A DNA stretch of 32,669 nt from Parachlamydiaceae bacterium (GTDB lineage: Bacteria; Chlamydiota; Chlamydiia; Chlamydiales; Parachlamydiaceae): positions 1 to 32,669 of the forward strand of contig JACCRY010000229.1 in assembly GCA_013813265.1 (NCBI GenBank). Direction: 5' to 3'. A model generated the notes under the pieces. That model was given only the letters and a program-made list of their open reading frames with translations. It was not told the origin of the DNA and ran no database searches. A program made the position numbers and the translations under genes. Within the stretch, counting starts at the first letter, position 1, and each line of letters opens with the position of its first letter. Positions 24,947 to 32,615 of this stretch are shown piece by piece.

Positions 24947-25494
24947 ACAAAATGTTAATTTCCTTTCTTGTCATAACTAGTTGCATATTTGGCACCTATT
25001 ATTTCCTTTCCACAAATCCTCCTGATCTGTCAGCAAACGCCTATTGCGCTTTTGACGATCCAAAGGTTTTAAATCGTCAGAAATTTTATGAAGATGACTT
25101 TGTTCTTGCTCTCTATACACACAAGCCGATTCTACCGGGACATTGTCTTATTATCCCCAAGAGACACGTGGAACGCTTTGAAATGCTGTCAGATCAAGAA
25201 ATAGCACAGATCGGCATAGTAATCAAAAAAGTCAATCAAGCAGCTTCAAAGGTGTTTAAAACGTCATCCTATTTACTGCTTCAAAAAAATGGTCTTGAGG
25301 TCGGGCAGACCGTTCCTCATGTCCATTTTCATTACATTCCTCGACAATCTGGTGACGATTCTACTTTAAGCTTTCTCGTGAAAATGTATTTAGCCAATGC
25401 TTATAACCCTATTTCAGAAGTAGAAATGCAAAAAACATGTGAACAGATGAATGACGCTATGAAAAGTGACTTATTTGATTCTTCTAAGATTTAA
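24943..25494 (+). CDS. HIT-family hydrolase with N-terminal membrane anchor or lipoprotein signal
   Basis: Histidine-triad proteins hydrolyse or transfer nucleotidyl groups (for example AMP-lysine, ApnA). The triad is PHVHFHYIP at 125-133, with H126, the nucleophile H128 and H130. The upstream pattern PILPGHCLIIPKRHVERFEMLS is typical of HIT proteins. Unlike ordinary cytosolic HIT proteins, it begins with a hydrophobic segment (residues 4-22) containing a lipobox-like ITSC with C14, so it is probably anchored outside the cytoplasm. It is coupled to the PAP2 gene by an ATGA overlap, which suggests a shared envelope role in phosphoester or nucleotide metabolism. Its stop codon is the outer edge of the large palindrome starting at 25491. 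Confidence 0.86.
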   Translation: MNKMLISFLVITSCIFGTYYFLSTNPPDLSANAYCAFDDPKVLNRQKFYEDDFVLALYTHKPILPGHCLIIPKRHVERFEMLSDQEIAQIGIVIKKVNQAASKVFKTSSYLLLQKNGLEVGQTVPHVHFHYIPRQSGDDSTLSFLVKMYLANAYNPISEVEMQKTCEQMNDAMKSDLFDSSKI

Positions 25495-25740
25495 ATAGTA
25501 CTGATTTAATTTCGTGCGGTCTTCCTGCTGCGAGGCTGTGAAAAAATTGGAAAGATGCTTCAGTTGGCTGAAAAGTTGCATCTGACGCACTTCTCTTCTC
25601 GGTCGTAGCTATGGCTACGACGTCGTCAAAAAATGCATCAGCTGCAACTTTCGCCTAACTGCTGCATTATTTCGAATTTTTTCACAGCCTCTGCGAGACG
25701 CAGCAGGAGGAATGCACGAAATAAATCAATAGCTATTTAA
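25491..25740. repeat. 250-bp near-palindromic element
   Basis: The outer ends TTAAATAGTA (25491-25500) and AGCTATTTAA (25731-25740) begin an imperfect inverted repeat that continues inward for about 120 bp per arm with small gaps. Well-matched blocks include ATTTCGTGC, CCTGCTGCG and GGCTGTGAAAAAATT. The centre is a perfect 8-bp stem, GTCGTAGC (25602-25609) and GCTACGAC (25614-25621), with loop TATG. The right arm contains a 20-bp GC-rich module (25688-25707) matching the module of the 5903-6004 element. It fills the gap between two converging genes and could form one long hairpin in RNA. It may be a MITE-like element or a shared transcription end. Confidence 0.85.
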
Positions 25741-25804
25741 GTGGACGAAATGGACTATTGTAAAATTTGGACATAGATCTATCCACGAAGTCCACATTGT
25801 CCAC
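25741..25804. repeat. Second palindrome built of GTGGAC/GTCCAC repeats
   Basis: GTGGAC at 25741, TGGAC at 25751 and TTGGAC at 25767 face CCAC at 25783 and GTCCAC at 25790 and 25799, around a perfect central palindrome ATAGATCTAT. The outermost 15 bases at each end match as inverted repeats at 12 positions. It directly abuts the 250-bp palindrome. It is followed by an ATTGTC/GACAAT inverted pair (25796-25801 and 25813-25818). Confidence 0.6.
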
Positions 25805-25826
25805 TATTCATTGACAATGGGAATTA

Positions 25827-26018
25827 CTATCCCCACCAGCCGCCTACCAATTCCTTAACTTTTATGACAATAAGAGACGCAATTTCAGAAGGAGTATACC
25901 CACAAATAGTAAAAGTGCCTGGGGGGCAGCTAAAGAACTTAATAGAAACGCTCTCATCTTCTTGAATTTCTCCCAAGCTTGCCATTACTAATGTAAGACC
26001 TTTAATAAAGTACTTAGG
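25827..26018 (-). pseudogene. Detached C-terminal coding tail of the frameshifted paralogue
   Basis: Reading leftward in the frame shifted by one base, this segment encodes about 63 residues beginning PKYFIKGLT and ending FTICGYTPSEIAS...VKELVGGWWG, then a TAG stop at 25827-25829. It matches the C-terminus of the neighbouring paralogue (27288-28568) residue for residue over most of its length. It has no start of its own. It is the missing 3' end of the gene at 26014-27114, cut off by one extra base in the A5 run at 26019-26023 (T5 on the coding strand). Confidence 0.85.
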
Positions 26019-27114
26019 AAAAATTGACCGAATAGTACTTTATGGAAGGCATGTCGAGCATGACAGCAAGCTGATCAGTCCAATTTTGTTGAATCCACGT
26101 AGCAGCCTTTTCCAAGTCATTATTTGGATTTTTGAGGATAAATTCCTGACTCCAAACCGGGGAATCCTCCATACCAACAGAAAAATAACTCTTACTGCCT
26201 AATGCGCCACTCCAACTTCCATCGGTAGCTTCAAGTTGGAAATGGTTATGATGGTGAGTTGAAAAAATGCCAGGCTCTTTCGACTGATAGTCAAATGAAC
26301 CATGAGCGGTCAAAGCTACACCCGTCCATTCTGAAATCGGTGTTGTTAGATCTAAGATTAAATCAATGCCGTAGAAAACTTTTTGTAACTTTTGATCATA
26401 TTCAGATTCGGCTGACATTTTTCGGCATTCATCGCTCATCATACGTATGGCATACAAAATAAGATCGATTAATGAGCCTTTCCCAAATCCATTTCCTCGA
26501 ATTTTCCAAGCTCCCGTTTTTACGTCATCAGGCTGATCATATAATTTAAATGTGAGGCTCTGCTTACCTAGCTCAAGCTCCATTTTCATGAAAGGGTGAT
26601 CATTATCCTCCAGATCGGAAGAAGTTAATAAATTCAAATGAATATCTTCATCGGCAAGTAATATGAGTGCTTTGAAAAGATACTCACCTAAATTGAGCTC
26701 TGAGATAAGGTCATTCTGTACGATGGTTCTATCGCTGGGAGCAGCATGCAAATCCAGCATCATTTCTTTTCGTCCATCCTTATCTACACTAGAAAGCTTA
26801 AAATCAAAATAACTTAATGAGCGAGTCCATTCACTACCACTTAGAGTAGTCACCTTGAATTGCACTTCGGGTCCTGCTACAGAAATTTGAGTAATGTCAG
26901 AAAGCGAGGGCCATTGGGAAACATCTAGAGCACTGATGATTTGCCCATCGTTTAGAGTGAGCTCTGCTTTGAGATTCTCTGCTTCTAATTGCACAGTCTG
27001 AATTAAATTTTGCTGTGGGATAAGTTGAGCTATATTAAGCTCATATGTTGTTGCTGAGAGAGCTATGATGCTCAATTGAATGTAAAGAAAAGAAAAAAAT
27101 GAAAGATAACGCAT
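26014..27114 (-). CDS. Secreted protein of unknown function, frameshifted tandem paralogue
   Basis: The open frame encodes 366 residues with a signal peptide (MRYLSFFSFLYIQLSIIALSA, cleavage near residue 21). The body aligns end to end with the protein encoded at 27288-28568, sharing for example PQQNLIQ, SGSEWTRSL, GNGFGKGSL, KMSAESEYD, DGSW and LDMPSIKYYS. It stops at SIKYYSVNFS, where the paralogue continues DYFPKYFIKG. Deleting one base from the T5 run restores SVNFPKYFIKG and a full-length protein of about 428 residues. No domain family is recognised. A sequencing error, phase-variable switching or recent inactivation would all give this picture. Confidence 0.75.
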   Translation of the reverse strand: MRYLSFFSFLYIQLSIIALSATTYELNIAQLIPQQNLIQTVQLEAENLKAELTLNDGQIISALDVSQWPSLSDITQISVAGPEVQFKVTTLSGSEWTRSLSYFDFKLSSVDKDGRKEMMLDLHAAPSDRTIVQNDLISELNLGEYLFKALILLADEDIHLNLLTSSDLEDNDHPFMKMELELGKQSLTFKLYDQPDDVKTGAWKIRGNGFGKGSLIDLILYAIRMMSDECRKMSAESEYDQKLQKVFYGIDLILDLTTPISEWTGVALTAHGSFDYQSKEPGIFSTHHHNHFQLEATDGSWSGALGSKSYFSVGMEDSPVWSQEFILKNPNNDLEKAATWIQQNWTDQLAVMLDMPSIKYYSVNFS

Positions 27115-27146
27115 TATAAAGCCTTAAATATATTTTTTGGAACGAA

Positions 27147-27248
27147 CCGGGGTTAGAGTTTTACAATTTGTACTTTTAGAATGTAATTCTGCTCACATTT
27201 CTGAGACAATCATTTACTAAAAGCAGAAGGTAAATACTCTAACCCCGG
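27147..27248. repeat. Inverted-repeat element between the two paralogues
   Basis: CCGGGGTTAGAGT at 27147-27159 is the exact reverse complement of 27236-27248. With one bulged base the pairing extends to 18 bp (through TTTAC/GTAAA). About 76 bases lie between the arms, including a smaller ACTTTTAG/CTAAAAG pair. The GC-rich ends stand out in AT-rich DNA. The sequence is unrelated to the CCTGCTGCG palindromes. It lies between the 27288-28568 stop and the start of the downstream paralogue, so it could attenuate or separate the two. Confidence 0.7.
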
Positions 27249-27287
27249 ACCTTAGCGCGTCAGTAATAATCATTACACACTATGCTA

Positions 27288-28568
27288 TTAGCTCCACCAG
27301 CCGCCGACCAATTCTTTAACTTTTGCAATAAGAAGAGACGCTATTTCAGAAGGAGTATACCCACAAATAGTAAAAGTACCTGAGGGGGAGCTAGAGAGCT
27401 TGAAAGAAACAGTCCCATCTTCTTGAATTTCCCCCAAGCTTGACATAACTCGTGTAAGGCCTTTAATAAAGTACTTTGGAAAATAGTCCGAATAGTACTT
27501 TATGGAAGGCATGTCCAGCATAGTAGCAAGTTTATCAGTCCAATGTTGTTGAATCCACGCAGCTGCCTTTTCCAAGTCATGAGCCGGATTTTTAAAGATG
27601 AATTCCTGACTCCAGGCCGAAGAATCTTCCATTCCAACAGAAACATAGCTCTTGCTGCCTAATGAGGTGTTCCAACTTCCATCATATGTTTCTAGCTGAA
27701 AATGATTATTAAAGTGTGCTGCGAAAGCAAATGCATCTTTTGACAAAAAGACAAAATCACCTTGTGCAGTTAAAGTTACACCGGTCCATTCAGCAATTGG
27801 GGCTGTAAGGTCTAAGAATAAATCAACACCATAGAAAACTTGTTGTAACATGTAATCATATTCAGATTCGGCTGACATTTTTTTGCACTCTTCGCTCACT
27901 AATCGTATAGCGGAAAGAACAAGATCAACTAATGAACCTTTTCCAAATCCATTTGCACAAATTTTCCAAGCACCAATTTTTAAGTTATCCTGCTGATCAT
28001 GCACTTCAAATGCTAGCGTTTGCTTATCTAACTCAAATTCCAATTTCATAGAAGGATGTGTATTCTCTTCTAGATCAGTAGAAGCAACCATATAAAGATG
28101 AATATCTCCTTTTGCGACTAATAGCAGAGTTTTGAAAAGAGTATGACCTAAATCAAAAACTGAATCTTTTTGTTCGAAAATTTTATGAAGAGGGGTTGCA
28201 TGCAAATCCAAGGTCATTTCTTTTCGAGTACCATTAGTGAGATTTGAAAGTTTTAAATCAAAAGAACCTAAAGAACGAGTCCATTCACTGCCGCTTTGAG
28301 TAATAACTTTAAACTGTACTTCAGGGCCCTCAACTGTAATTTGGGCAATGTCAGAAAGTTCTGGCCATTGGTCTAAAGCCAAAAAATCAATGGCTTGTCC
28401 GTCATTAAGGGTTATTTCTGCATGGAGATTTTCTGCCTCAATTTGCACAGCCTGAATTAAATTCTGCTGTGGGAATAGCTCAGCCATATTCAGTTCAACT
28501 ATCCCAGCTGAAAGAGTAGGGGCACTTAACTGAATACAAACGGCCGCTAGGAAAGCAAGGGAACGCAT
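27288..28568 (-). CDS. Secreted protein of unknown function, intact paralogue
   Basis: A 426-residue protein with a signal peptide (MRSLAFLAAVCIQLSAPTLSA, cleavage near residue 21), so periplasmic, outer-membrane or released. The composition is mixed alpha/beta, and no known motif or family is recognised. The end FTICGYTPSEIASLLIAKVKELVGGWWS is strongly conserved with the frameshifted copy. Two tandem copies suggest duplication of a chlamydia-specific envelope or secreted protein. It starts at ATG with AGGTG upstream, and that site lies inside the perfect palindrome ACCTCATGAGGT at 28575-28586. The two copies are separated by 173 bp that include the inverted repeat 27147-27248. Confidence 0.8.
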   Translation of the reverse strand: MRSLAFLAAVCIQLSAPTLSAGIVELNMAELFPQQNLIQAVQIEAENLHAEITLNDGQAIDFLALDQWPELSDIAQITVEGPEVQFKVITQSGSEWTRSLGSFDLKLSNLTNGTRKEMTLDLHATPLHKIFEQKDSVFDLGHTLFKTLLLVAKGDIHLYMVASTDLEENTHPSMKLEFELDKQTLAFEVHDQQDNLKIGAWKICANGFGKGSLVDLVLSAIRLVSEECKKMSAESEYDYMLQQVFYGVDLFLDLTAPIAEWTGVTLTAQGDFVFLSKDAFAFAAHFNNHFQLETYDGSWNTSLGSKSYVSVGMEDSSAWSQEFIFKNPAHDLEKAAAWIQQHWTDKLATMLDMPSIKYYSDYFPKYFIKGLTRVMSSLGEIQEDGTVSFKLSSSPSGTFTICGYTPSEIASLLIAKVKELVGGWWS

Positions 28569-28574
28569 TAAAAC

Positions 28575-28586
28575 ACCTCATGAGGT
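28575..28586. promoter_or_regulatory. 12-bp perfect palindrome covering the ribosome binding site
   Basis: ACCTCATGAGGT is its own reverse complement and contains the AGGT that would pair with 16S rRNA for the minus-strand gene starting at 28568. It may be an operator or a translational control site. The flanking sequences AGGTTA (28583-28588) and TAACCT add a further inverted pair. Confidence 0.3.
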
Positions 28587-28678
28587 TAATGTGGAAAAAA
28601 ATAACCTTGATTATAAAGAAAAGAAAAAAAAGATCAACAAAATAAAATGTTAAAATTGAAGGCTTGACTTATTCTTTA

Positions 28679-28707
28679 TTGACTTTTAATTCCTTTTTAT
28701 TTAAAAT
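28679..28707 (+). promoter_or_regulatory. Strong sigma-70-like promoter
   Basis: TTGACT (28679-28684), an exact 17-bp spacer and TAAAAT (28702-28707), with five of six matches in each box. It lies 63 bp upstream of the start of the gene at 28771, in a very AT-rich spacer. Confidence 0.5.
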
Positions 28708-28770
28708 GTAACGTACTATGAGAAAAAATAATGACAAACTGATTATTAATACTAAAAAAAAGCAAAAGAC

Positions 28771-29865
28771 ATGTACTCAGCAAATGGTCTAACATCTAAT
28801 TTCACCGGAATAAAAGAAAAAACAATAGAAACCGCGAATACCTATTTTTTTGATGAATATATTGATCCATCAATTGAAATTGTTACAGCTGAATTGGCCC
28901 AACAAGTTATTCCAAGAACAAAAGATCAAAATGTAACGTACAAATCTAACTCAGCAATTAAAAAATCAATTAAAGCAGTGCCATTTGAAAAAAAAACATT
29001 AATATTAGCTGATAATTATTTTGAGAGTGAAGAATTTAAAAAAGCTAAAAACCTCTATAAAAGCATTATTAATTATAAAGAAATTTTTAATGATTTACAG
29101 CCTACTTCTTGCTGGGAAATTATTAAAAATATTCATCTTTGCAGAATGAAACTTTGGCTCAAGGAAAGCAACTCTGAAAAAAAGGAAGAGCTGCTTATTA
29201 AAACATTAACCAGCCTAAAAATCTGTCTTAATAATGATAAGACATGTTTTCAAAACAAAAAAAGCATATATAACGAGTTTGCTTATGACTTGTTTAAAAG
29301 AGGAGAAGATTTGCTAGATGAAAATAATAATATTTCATCATTTGAACATTTCAAGCTTTTACTTCTCCTTGATATCATGTATTCCAGATTCATTGATGGT
29401 TTTGATGAAATAATCGGCATTATTCTTCTATGTATGAGAGATTGTATCATTAGCCAAGAAAACAAAGAGTCAGGATCATCCAAAGATTTGAGTAATGAAA
29501 TGTTAAGATTGCTTGACAATTCACGTATCAGTCAAAAACTACAGGAAGAACATAAGCGTTGGCTGTCCCAAGAATGGCATCATGATGATGATGAAAATTT
29601 GAGCGACATTGACATGATAGTAGAAGAAAAATTTATAGAATTCTCGCAAGAAGAGCTAAATAATATTATCGGCTCTCAATCAAGTGACATGATAGTTATA
29701 GTTTCAAATGGAAAAAATGTTGTTAGTGATAATTTTAATACAATAGAAATTCATTCTGATTTTAATAATGAAATTGAATATATGACAGATCGATGTATAT
29801 TTTTCAAAGATACTGATATCTATACACAGTGGTTTGAAGAGAAGTTAAACCATAATAGAGTATAA
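28771..29865 (+). CDS. AT-rich acidic protein of unknown function (effector candidate)
   Basis: A 364-residue protein without signal peptide or membrane segment, Lys-, Asn- and Glu-rich. Residues about 75-125 form a helix pair resembling one TPR unit (ADNYFESEEFKKAKNLYKSI), and the next 100 residues are also helical. Residues about 269-282 contain an acidic/His stretch (WHHDDDENLSD), followed by a beta-like C-terminus. I recognise no family. Codon use is extremely A/T-biased compared with the neighbours, and it has its own promoter. A cytosolic solo gene of odd composition without a homologue in sight fits a type III effector candidate, but this is inference. It starts at ATG with only a weak binding site. 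Confidence 0.65.
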   Translation: MYSANGLTSNFTGIKEKTIETANTYFFDEYIDPSIEIVTAELAQQVIPRTKDQNVTYKSNSAIKKSIKAVPFEKKTLILADNYFESEEFKKAKNLYKSIINYKEIFNDLQPTSCWEIIKNIHLCRMKLWLKESNSEKKEELLIKTLTSLKICLNNDKTCFQNKKSIYNEFAYDLFKRGEDLLDENNNISSFEHFKLLLLLDIMYSRFIDGFDEIIGIILLCMRDCIISQENKESGSSKDLSNEMLRLLDNSRISQKLQEEHKRWLSQEWHHDDDENLSDIDMIVEEKFIEFSQEELNNIIGSQSSDMIVIVSNGKNVVSDNFNTIEIHSDFNNEIEYMTDRCIFFKDTDIYTQWFEEKLNHNRV

Positions 29866-30278
29866 GGTGATTTTGATGGTAATTAAATATTATCAATTCA
29901 AAACTCTAAAATTAAACAAAGGAAGATATTTTTGCCTGCCGTTGAGATGACATCTTTAATAAGAAAAGCAAATGATTCAACATCTGCCACCTGTTTTCCT
30001 CTGTTATTAGGCTGGTCATTTAAGTCTACTCCAAAAAAATCGGCATTTTTTTTAAGTGTACTTTAAATGTCTCGATCTGTCATGCTCCCACACTGGTAAT
30101 TTGCTATGATGCAAGCCACCTAAGTATTAAATTGTAACTTACCTACTCTTTAGTTTTTGAGATCATTGATAAACTTGTCTAAGTCTCCAAACTTCTAACA
30201 TTGCCATCAAAACGCCTCTTGCATTTTACGACAATACACCGTATTGTCGTTCTTTTCGTCCCATCCCCAGCAAGTGCC
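29866..30278. other. Intergenic stretch with a possible gene remnant
   Basis: On the minus strand, 29898-30062 is open for about 54 codons and reads like protein (FFGVDLNDQPNNRGKQVADV, then ESFAFLIKDVISTAGKN) but has no start codon. It is bounded by a stop just beyond a T8 run. It may be the decayed 3' end of a former gene. A small inverted repeat, CGACAATAC/GTATTGTCG, lies at 30229-30237 and 30241-30249, shortly before the YjbH-like gene. Confidence 0.35.
30229..30249. promoter_or_regulatory. 9-bp inverted repeat upstream of the YjbH-like gene
   Basis: CGACAATAC and GTATTGTCG are exact inverted repeats separated by three bases (ACC). They lie about 30 bp before the ATG at 30279. This could be an operator or a leader hairpin near the translation start. 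Confidence 0.35.
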
Positions 30279-32435
30279 ATGAAGAATTATTTATCTACTT
30301 TTCTATTTTCCTGTCTGGTTTTCGCATTACTCCTTTGCTCCCCCCCTAAAAACCTTTTTTCCTCTCATGAAGACCTGGTCCGTGACCTTCTAATCGTTGA
30401 TTACTGGAATAAACGGCTTAATGAAAAAATGCCCGTCAGTTACAATCATTTGCTGCATGGCGGGTATTGGAATATGCCCTCAGCTCGTATGGGACAGGAA
30501 GGTGAACTTGGAGTCGGATATGTAGAAGCGTCTCCCTATCGTTTATGGAATTTAAGGTGTCAGCTTACAGATCGATTAGAAGTGTCTGGAAACTATCGTA
30601 TATTTAAAGGCATTGACGATCCTGTTTTAAGTGCGCATGGCTTTGGGGATTTTTCGGATAAGGGAGTTAACTTTAAAATTGCTGTTTTGAAGGCAGAGGA
30701 CAGCGGCTACCAATTACCAGGGATCTCGATTGGCTTTGAAGACTTCATGGGCACCAAGGCCTTTAAGGCCAAGTACGCTGTGCTAACGAAGGTTTTCCTT
30801 GATCAAAACCTTGAAATGAGCTTTGGTTATGGCACAGGCCGCATCAGAGGGTGGTTTGGGGGACTGAATTGGATGCCTTTTAGACAAAGCCCTTGCACCT
30901 ATTTGCAAAGTCTTTCGATTGCCGCTGAATACGACGCAATACCCTACAAAGACCTTTCAATTGAGCCTCATCCCAGAGGAAGAAAGCAAAAAACCGAAAT
31001 CAATTTCGGCCTGAAATATCGCCTTTGGGACCAATTTGATATCTCCTTAAGCTATATTCGAGGCCAAAAACTTGCAGCATCTGTTTCAACCTATTATAAT
31101 TTTGGGTCCAGCCAGGGCATTCTGATCAAAACGGACACTCCTAAGCCCTATATTGCTCCAGTCAACATCGAACCTATAGGCGAATTACGTCCTGAAAGCG
31201 TCCTTGTGCCCGATTTAGTCTATGCATTTCGAAAGCAGGGATTGACACTCCTACAAGCTTGGATTTCATCTGATGAGGAGTGTGAAAAAACTCTTCGCTT
31301 GCGTATTATCAATGACGTTTACCGTTTAGAATGTGACTTGCGCACTCATTTGAATCACTTGATCGCCTATTTGACCCCGCTGGATGTTTCTAAAGTTATT
31401 GTTGGAATAGATTCAGAAGGAACTCTCATTCAAGAATACCAATACCGGATGGAATTTGTTCGCAATTTTGCTGTTAAAAAATGTAGTGGTTATGAATTAA
31501 AGATTTTTACACCTCTATGTGAAGCAACACAGGCAAACCCATGTAAAGAATGGCTACTTTATGATCAAAAGCAACCTCTATTTTGTTATGACATTTTACC
31601 AAAAAACTATGCTTATTTCGGAAGCTCTACAGGGAAATTTAAATATGGACTTGGCCTTGAAGCTATATTCAGCGGATATTTATGGAATAACATCTTTTAC
31701 TCCACTGTTGTGGGGTATATCTTCACGAAAAATATTGGATCTCTTAAAGACGTTGATCGTCTTAATCCGTCGCAGCTCATTAATGTCAGAACCGATATCG
31801 TTCGTTATTTCCAAAAAGAGGGCTTTTCTCTAGACGAAGCTTACCTGCAAAAATTTTGGAACTTAGGCCAAGGTTACTTTTTTAGGCTCTCTGCAGGCTA
31901 CTTTGAAGTTGAGTATGGCGGAGTAGCCGGAGAGTTTTTATGGTACCCTGTTCAATCACGTTGGGCTTTTGGAATTGAAGGAGCTGTGGTAGGTAAACGT
32001 AAATTCAATAGTTGCTTTGGCTTTACAGGCAAAATTCGCAAATTGGACGGATTTAATCCAAGCTACCGCAAATTTATAGGTTCACAATACTTTGTAAATC
32101 TATACTATCAATGGAAAGAAGCAAAATTAGATTTGCGAATTAAGGCAGGGAAATTCCTCGCTCATGATTATGGAGTTCGTTACGAAGTTTCCCGCTATTT
32201 CCCGAGCGGATTACGTATTACGATGTGGTACACCCAGACGAACGGTCACGATAAAATCAATGGGCAGACTTATTATGACAAAGGGATAGGCTTTTCTATG
32301 CCCCTGGACTTCTTCTATAACCGCTGTGACCGTGGTGTTTGGGGTTATGGGATGTCAGCATGGCTTCGTGATGTTGGCGCCTCCTCGTATACTGGACAAG
32401 AGCTCTATTACATGCTTAACGACAACAGACAATAA
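30279..32435 (+). CDS. YjbH-like outer-membrane protein
   Basis: A 718-residue exported protein with a signal sequence (MKNYLSTFLFSCLVFALLLC) in which C20 could be lipidated. Residues about 50-300 contain the YjbH pattern: NHLLHGGYWNMPSARMGQEG, then alternating beta strands (YRLWNLRCQLTDRLEVSGNY, GISIGFEDFMGTKAF, FGYGTGRIRGWFGGLNW). The middle part is a small alpha/beta domain, and the C-terminal 250 residues are again aromatic, strand-rich and barrel-like. YjbH/GfcD proteins are thought to help secrete or anchor exopolysaccharide at the outer membrane. Here no polysaccharide genes adjoin, so the role is open. I chose the ATG at 30279 because the frame upstream (TTG at 30201) would hide the signal peptide. 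The ribosome binding site is poor. Confidence 0.75.
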   Translation: MKNYLSTFLFSCLVFALLLCSPPKNLFSSHEDLVRDLLIVDYWNKRLNEKMPVSYNHLLHGGYWNMPSARMGQEGELGVGYVEASPYRLWNLRCQLTDRLEVSGNYRIFKGIDDPVLSAHGFGDFSDKGVNFKIAVLKAEDSGYQLPGISIGFEDFMGTKAFKAKYAVLTKVFLDQNLEMSFGYGTGRIRGWFGGLNWMPFRQSPCTYLQSLSIAAEYDAIPYKDLSIEPHPRGRKQKTEINFGLKYRLWDQFDISLSYIRGQKLAASVSTYYNFGSSQGILIKTDTPKPYIAPVNIEPIGELRPESVLVPDLVYAFRKQGLTLLQAWISSDEECEKTLRLRIINDVYRLECDLRTHLNHLIAYLTPLDVSKVIVGIDSEGTLIQEYQYRMEFVRNFAVKKCSGYELKIFTPLCEATQANPCKEWLLYDQKQPLFCYDILPKNYAYFGSSTGKFKYGLGLEAIFSGYLWNNIFYSTVVGYIFTKNIGSLKDVDRLNPSQLINVRTDIVRYFQKEGFSLDEAYLQKFWNLGQGYFFRLSAGYFEVEYGGVAGEFLWYPVQSRWAFGIEGAVVGKRKFNSCFGFTGKIRKLDGFNPSYRKFIGSQYFVNLYYQWKEAKLDLRIKAGKFLAHDYGVRYEVSRYFPSGLRITMWYTQTNGHDKINGQTYYDKGIGFSMPLDFFYNRCDRGVWGYGMSAWLRDVGASSYTGQELYYMLNDNRQ

Positions 32436-32529
32436 ATATTATATTGAAGAAATTTAAGACCATCAAAATTCACAAAATTGACGCTAGTATAAAAAAGAGA
32501 AACTTTGCTATAGTATAGATAACCTCTTA

Positions 32530-32611
<82 letters not shown>

Positions 32612-32615
32612 ACTC

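Noticed and set aside
25741-25804. CRISPR-like array
   Set aside because: The hexamers alternate in orientation with irregular spacing and no unique spacers; a palindrome, not a CRISPR.
28704-28941. Direct repeat AAAATGTAACGTAC (near 28704 and 28928)
   Set aside because: Fourteen bases in very AT-rich DNA, one copy inside coding sequence; likely coincidence.
32478-32519. Promoter for tRNA-Leu (TTGACG and TATAGT boxes)
   Set aside because: The boxes are 25 bp apart, too far for a normal sigma-70 promoter; no better pair found.
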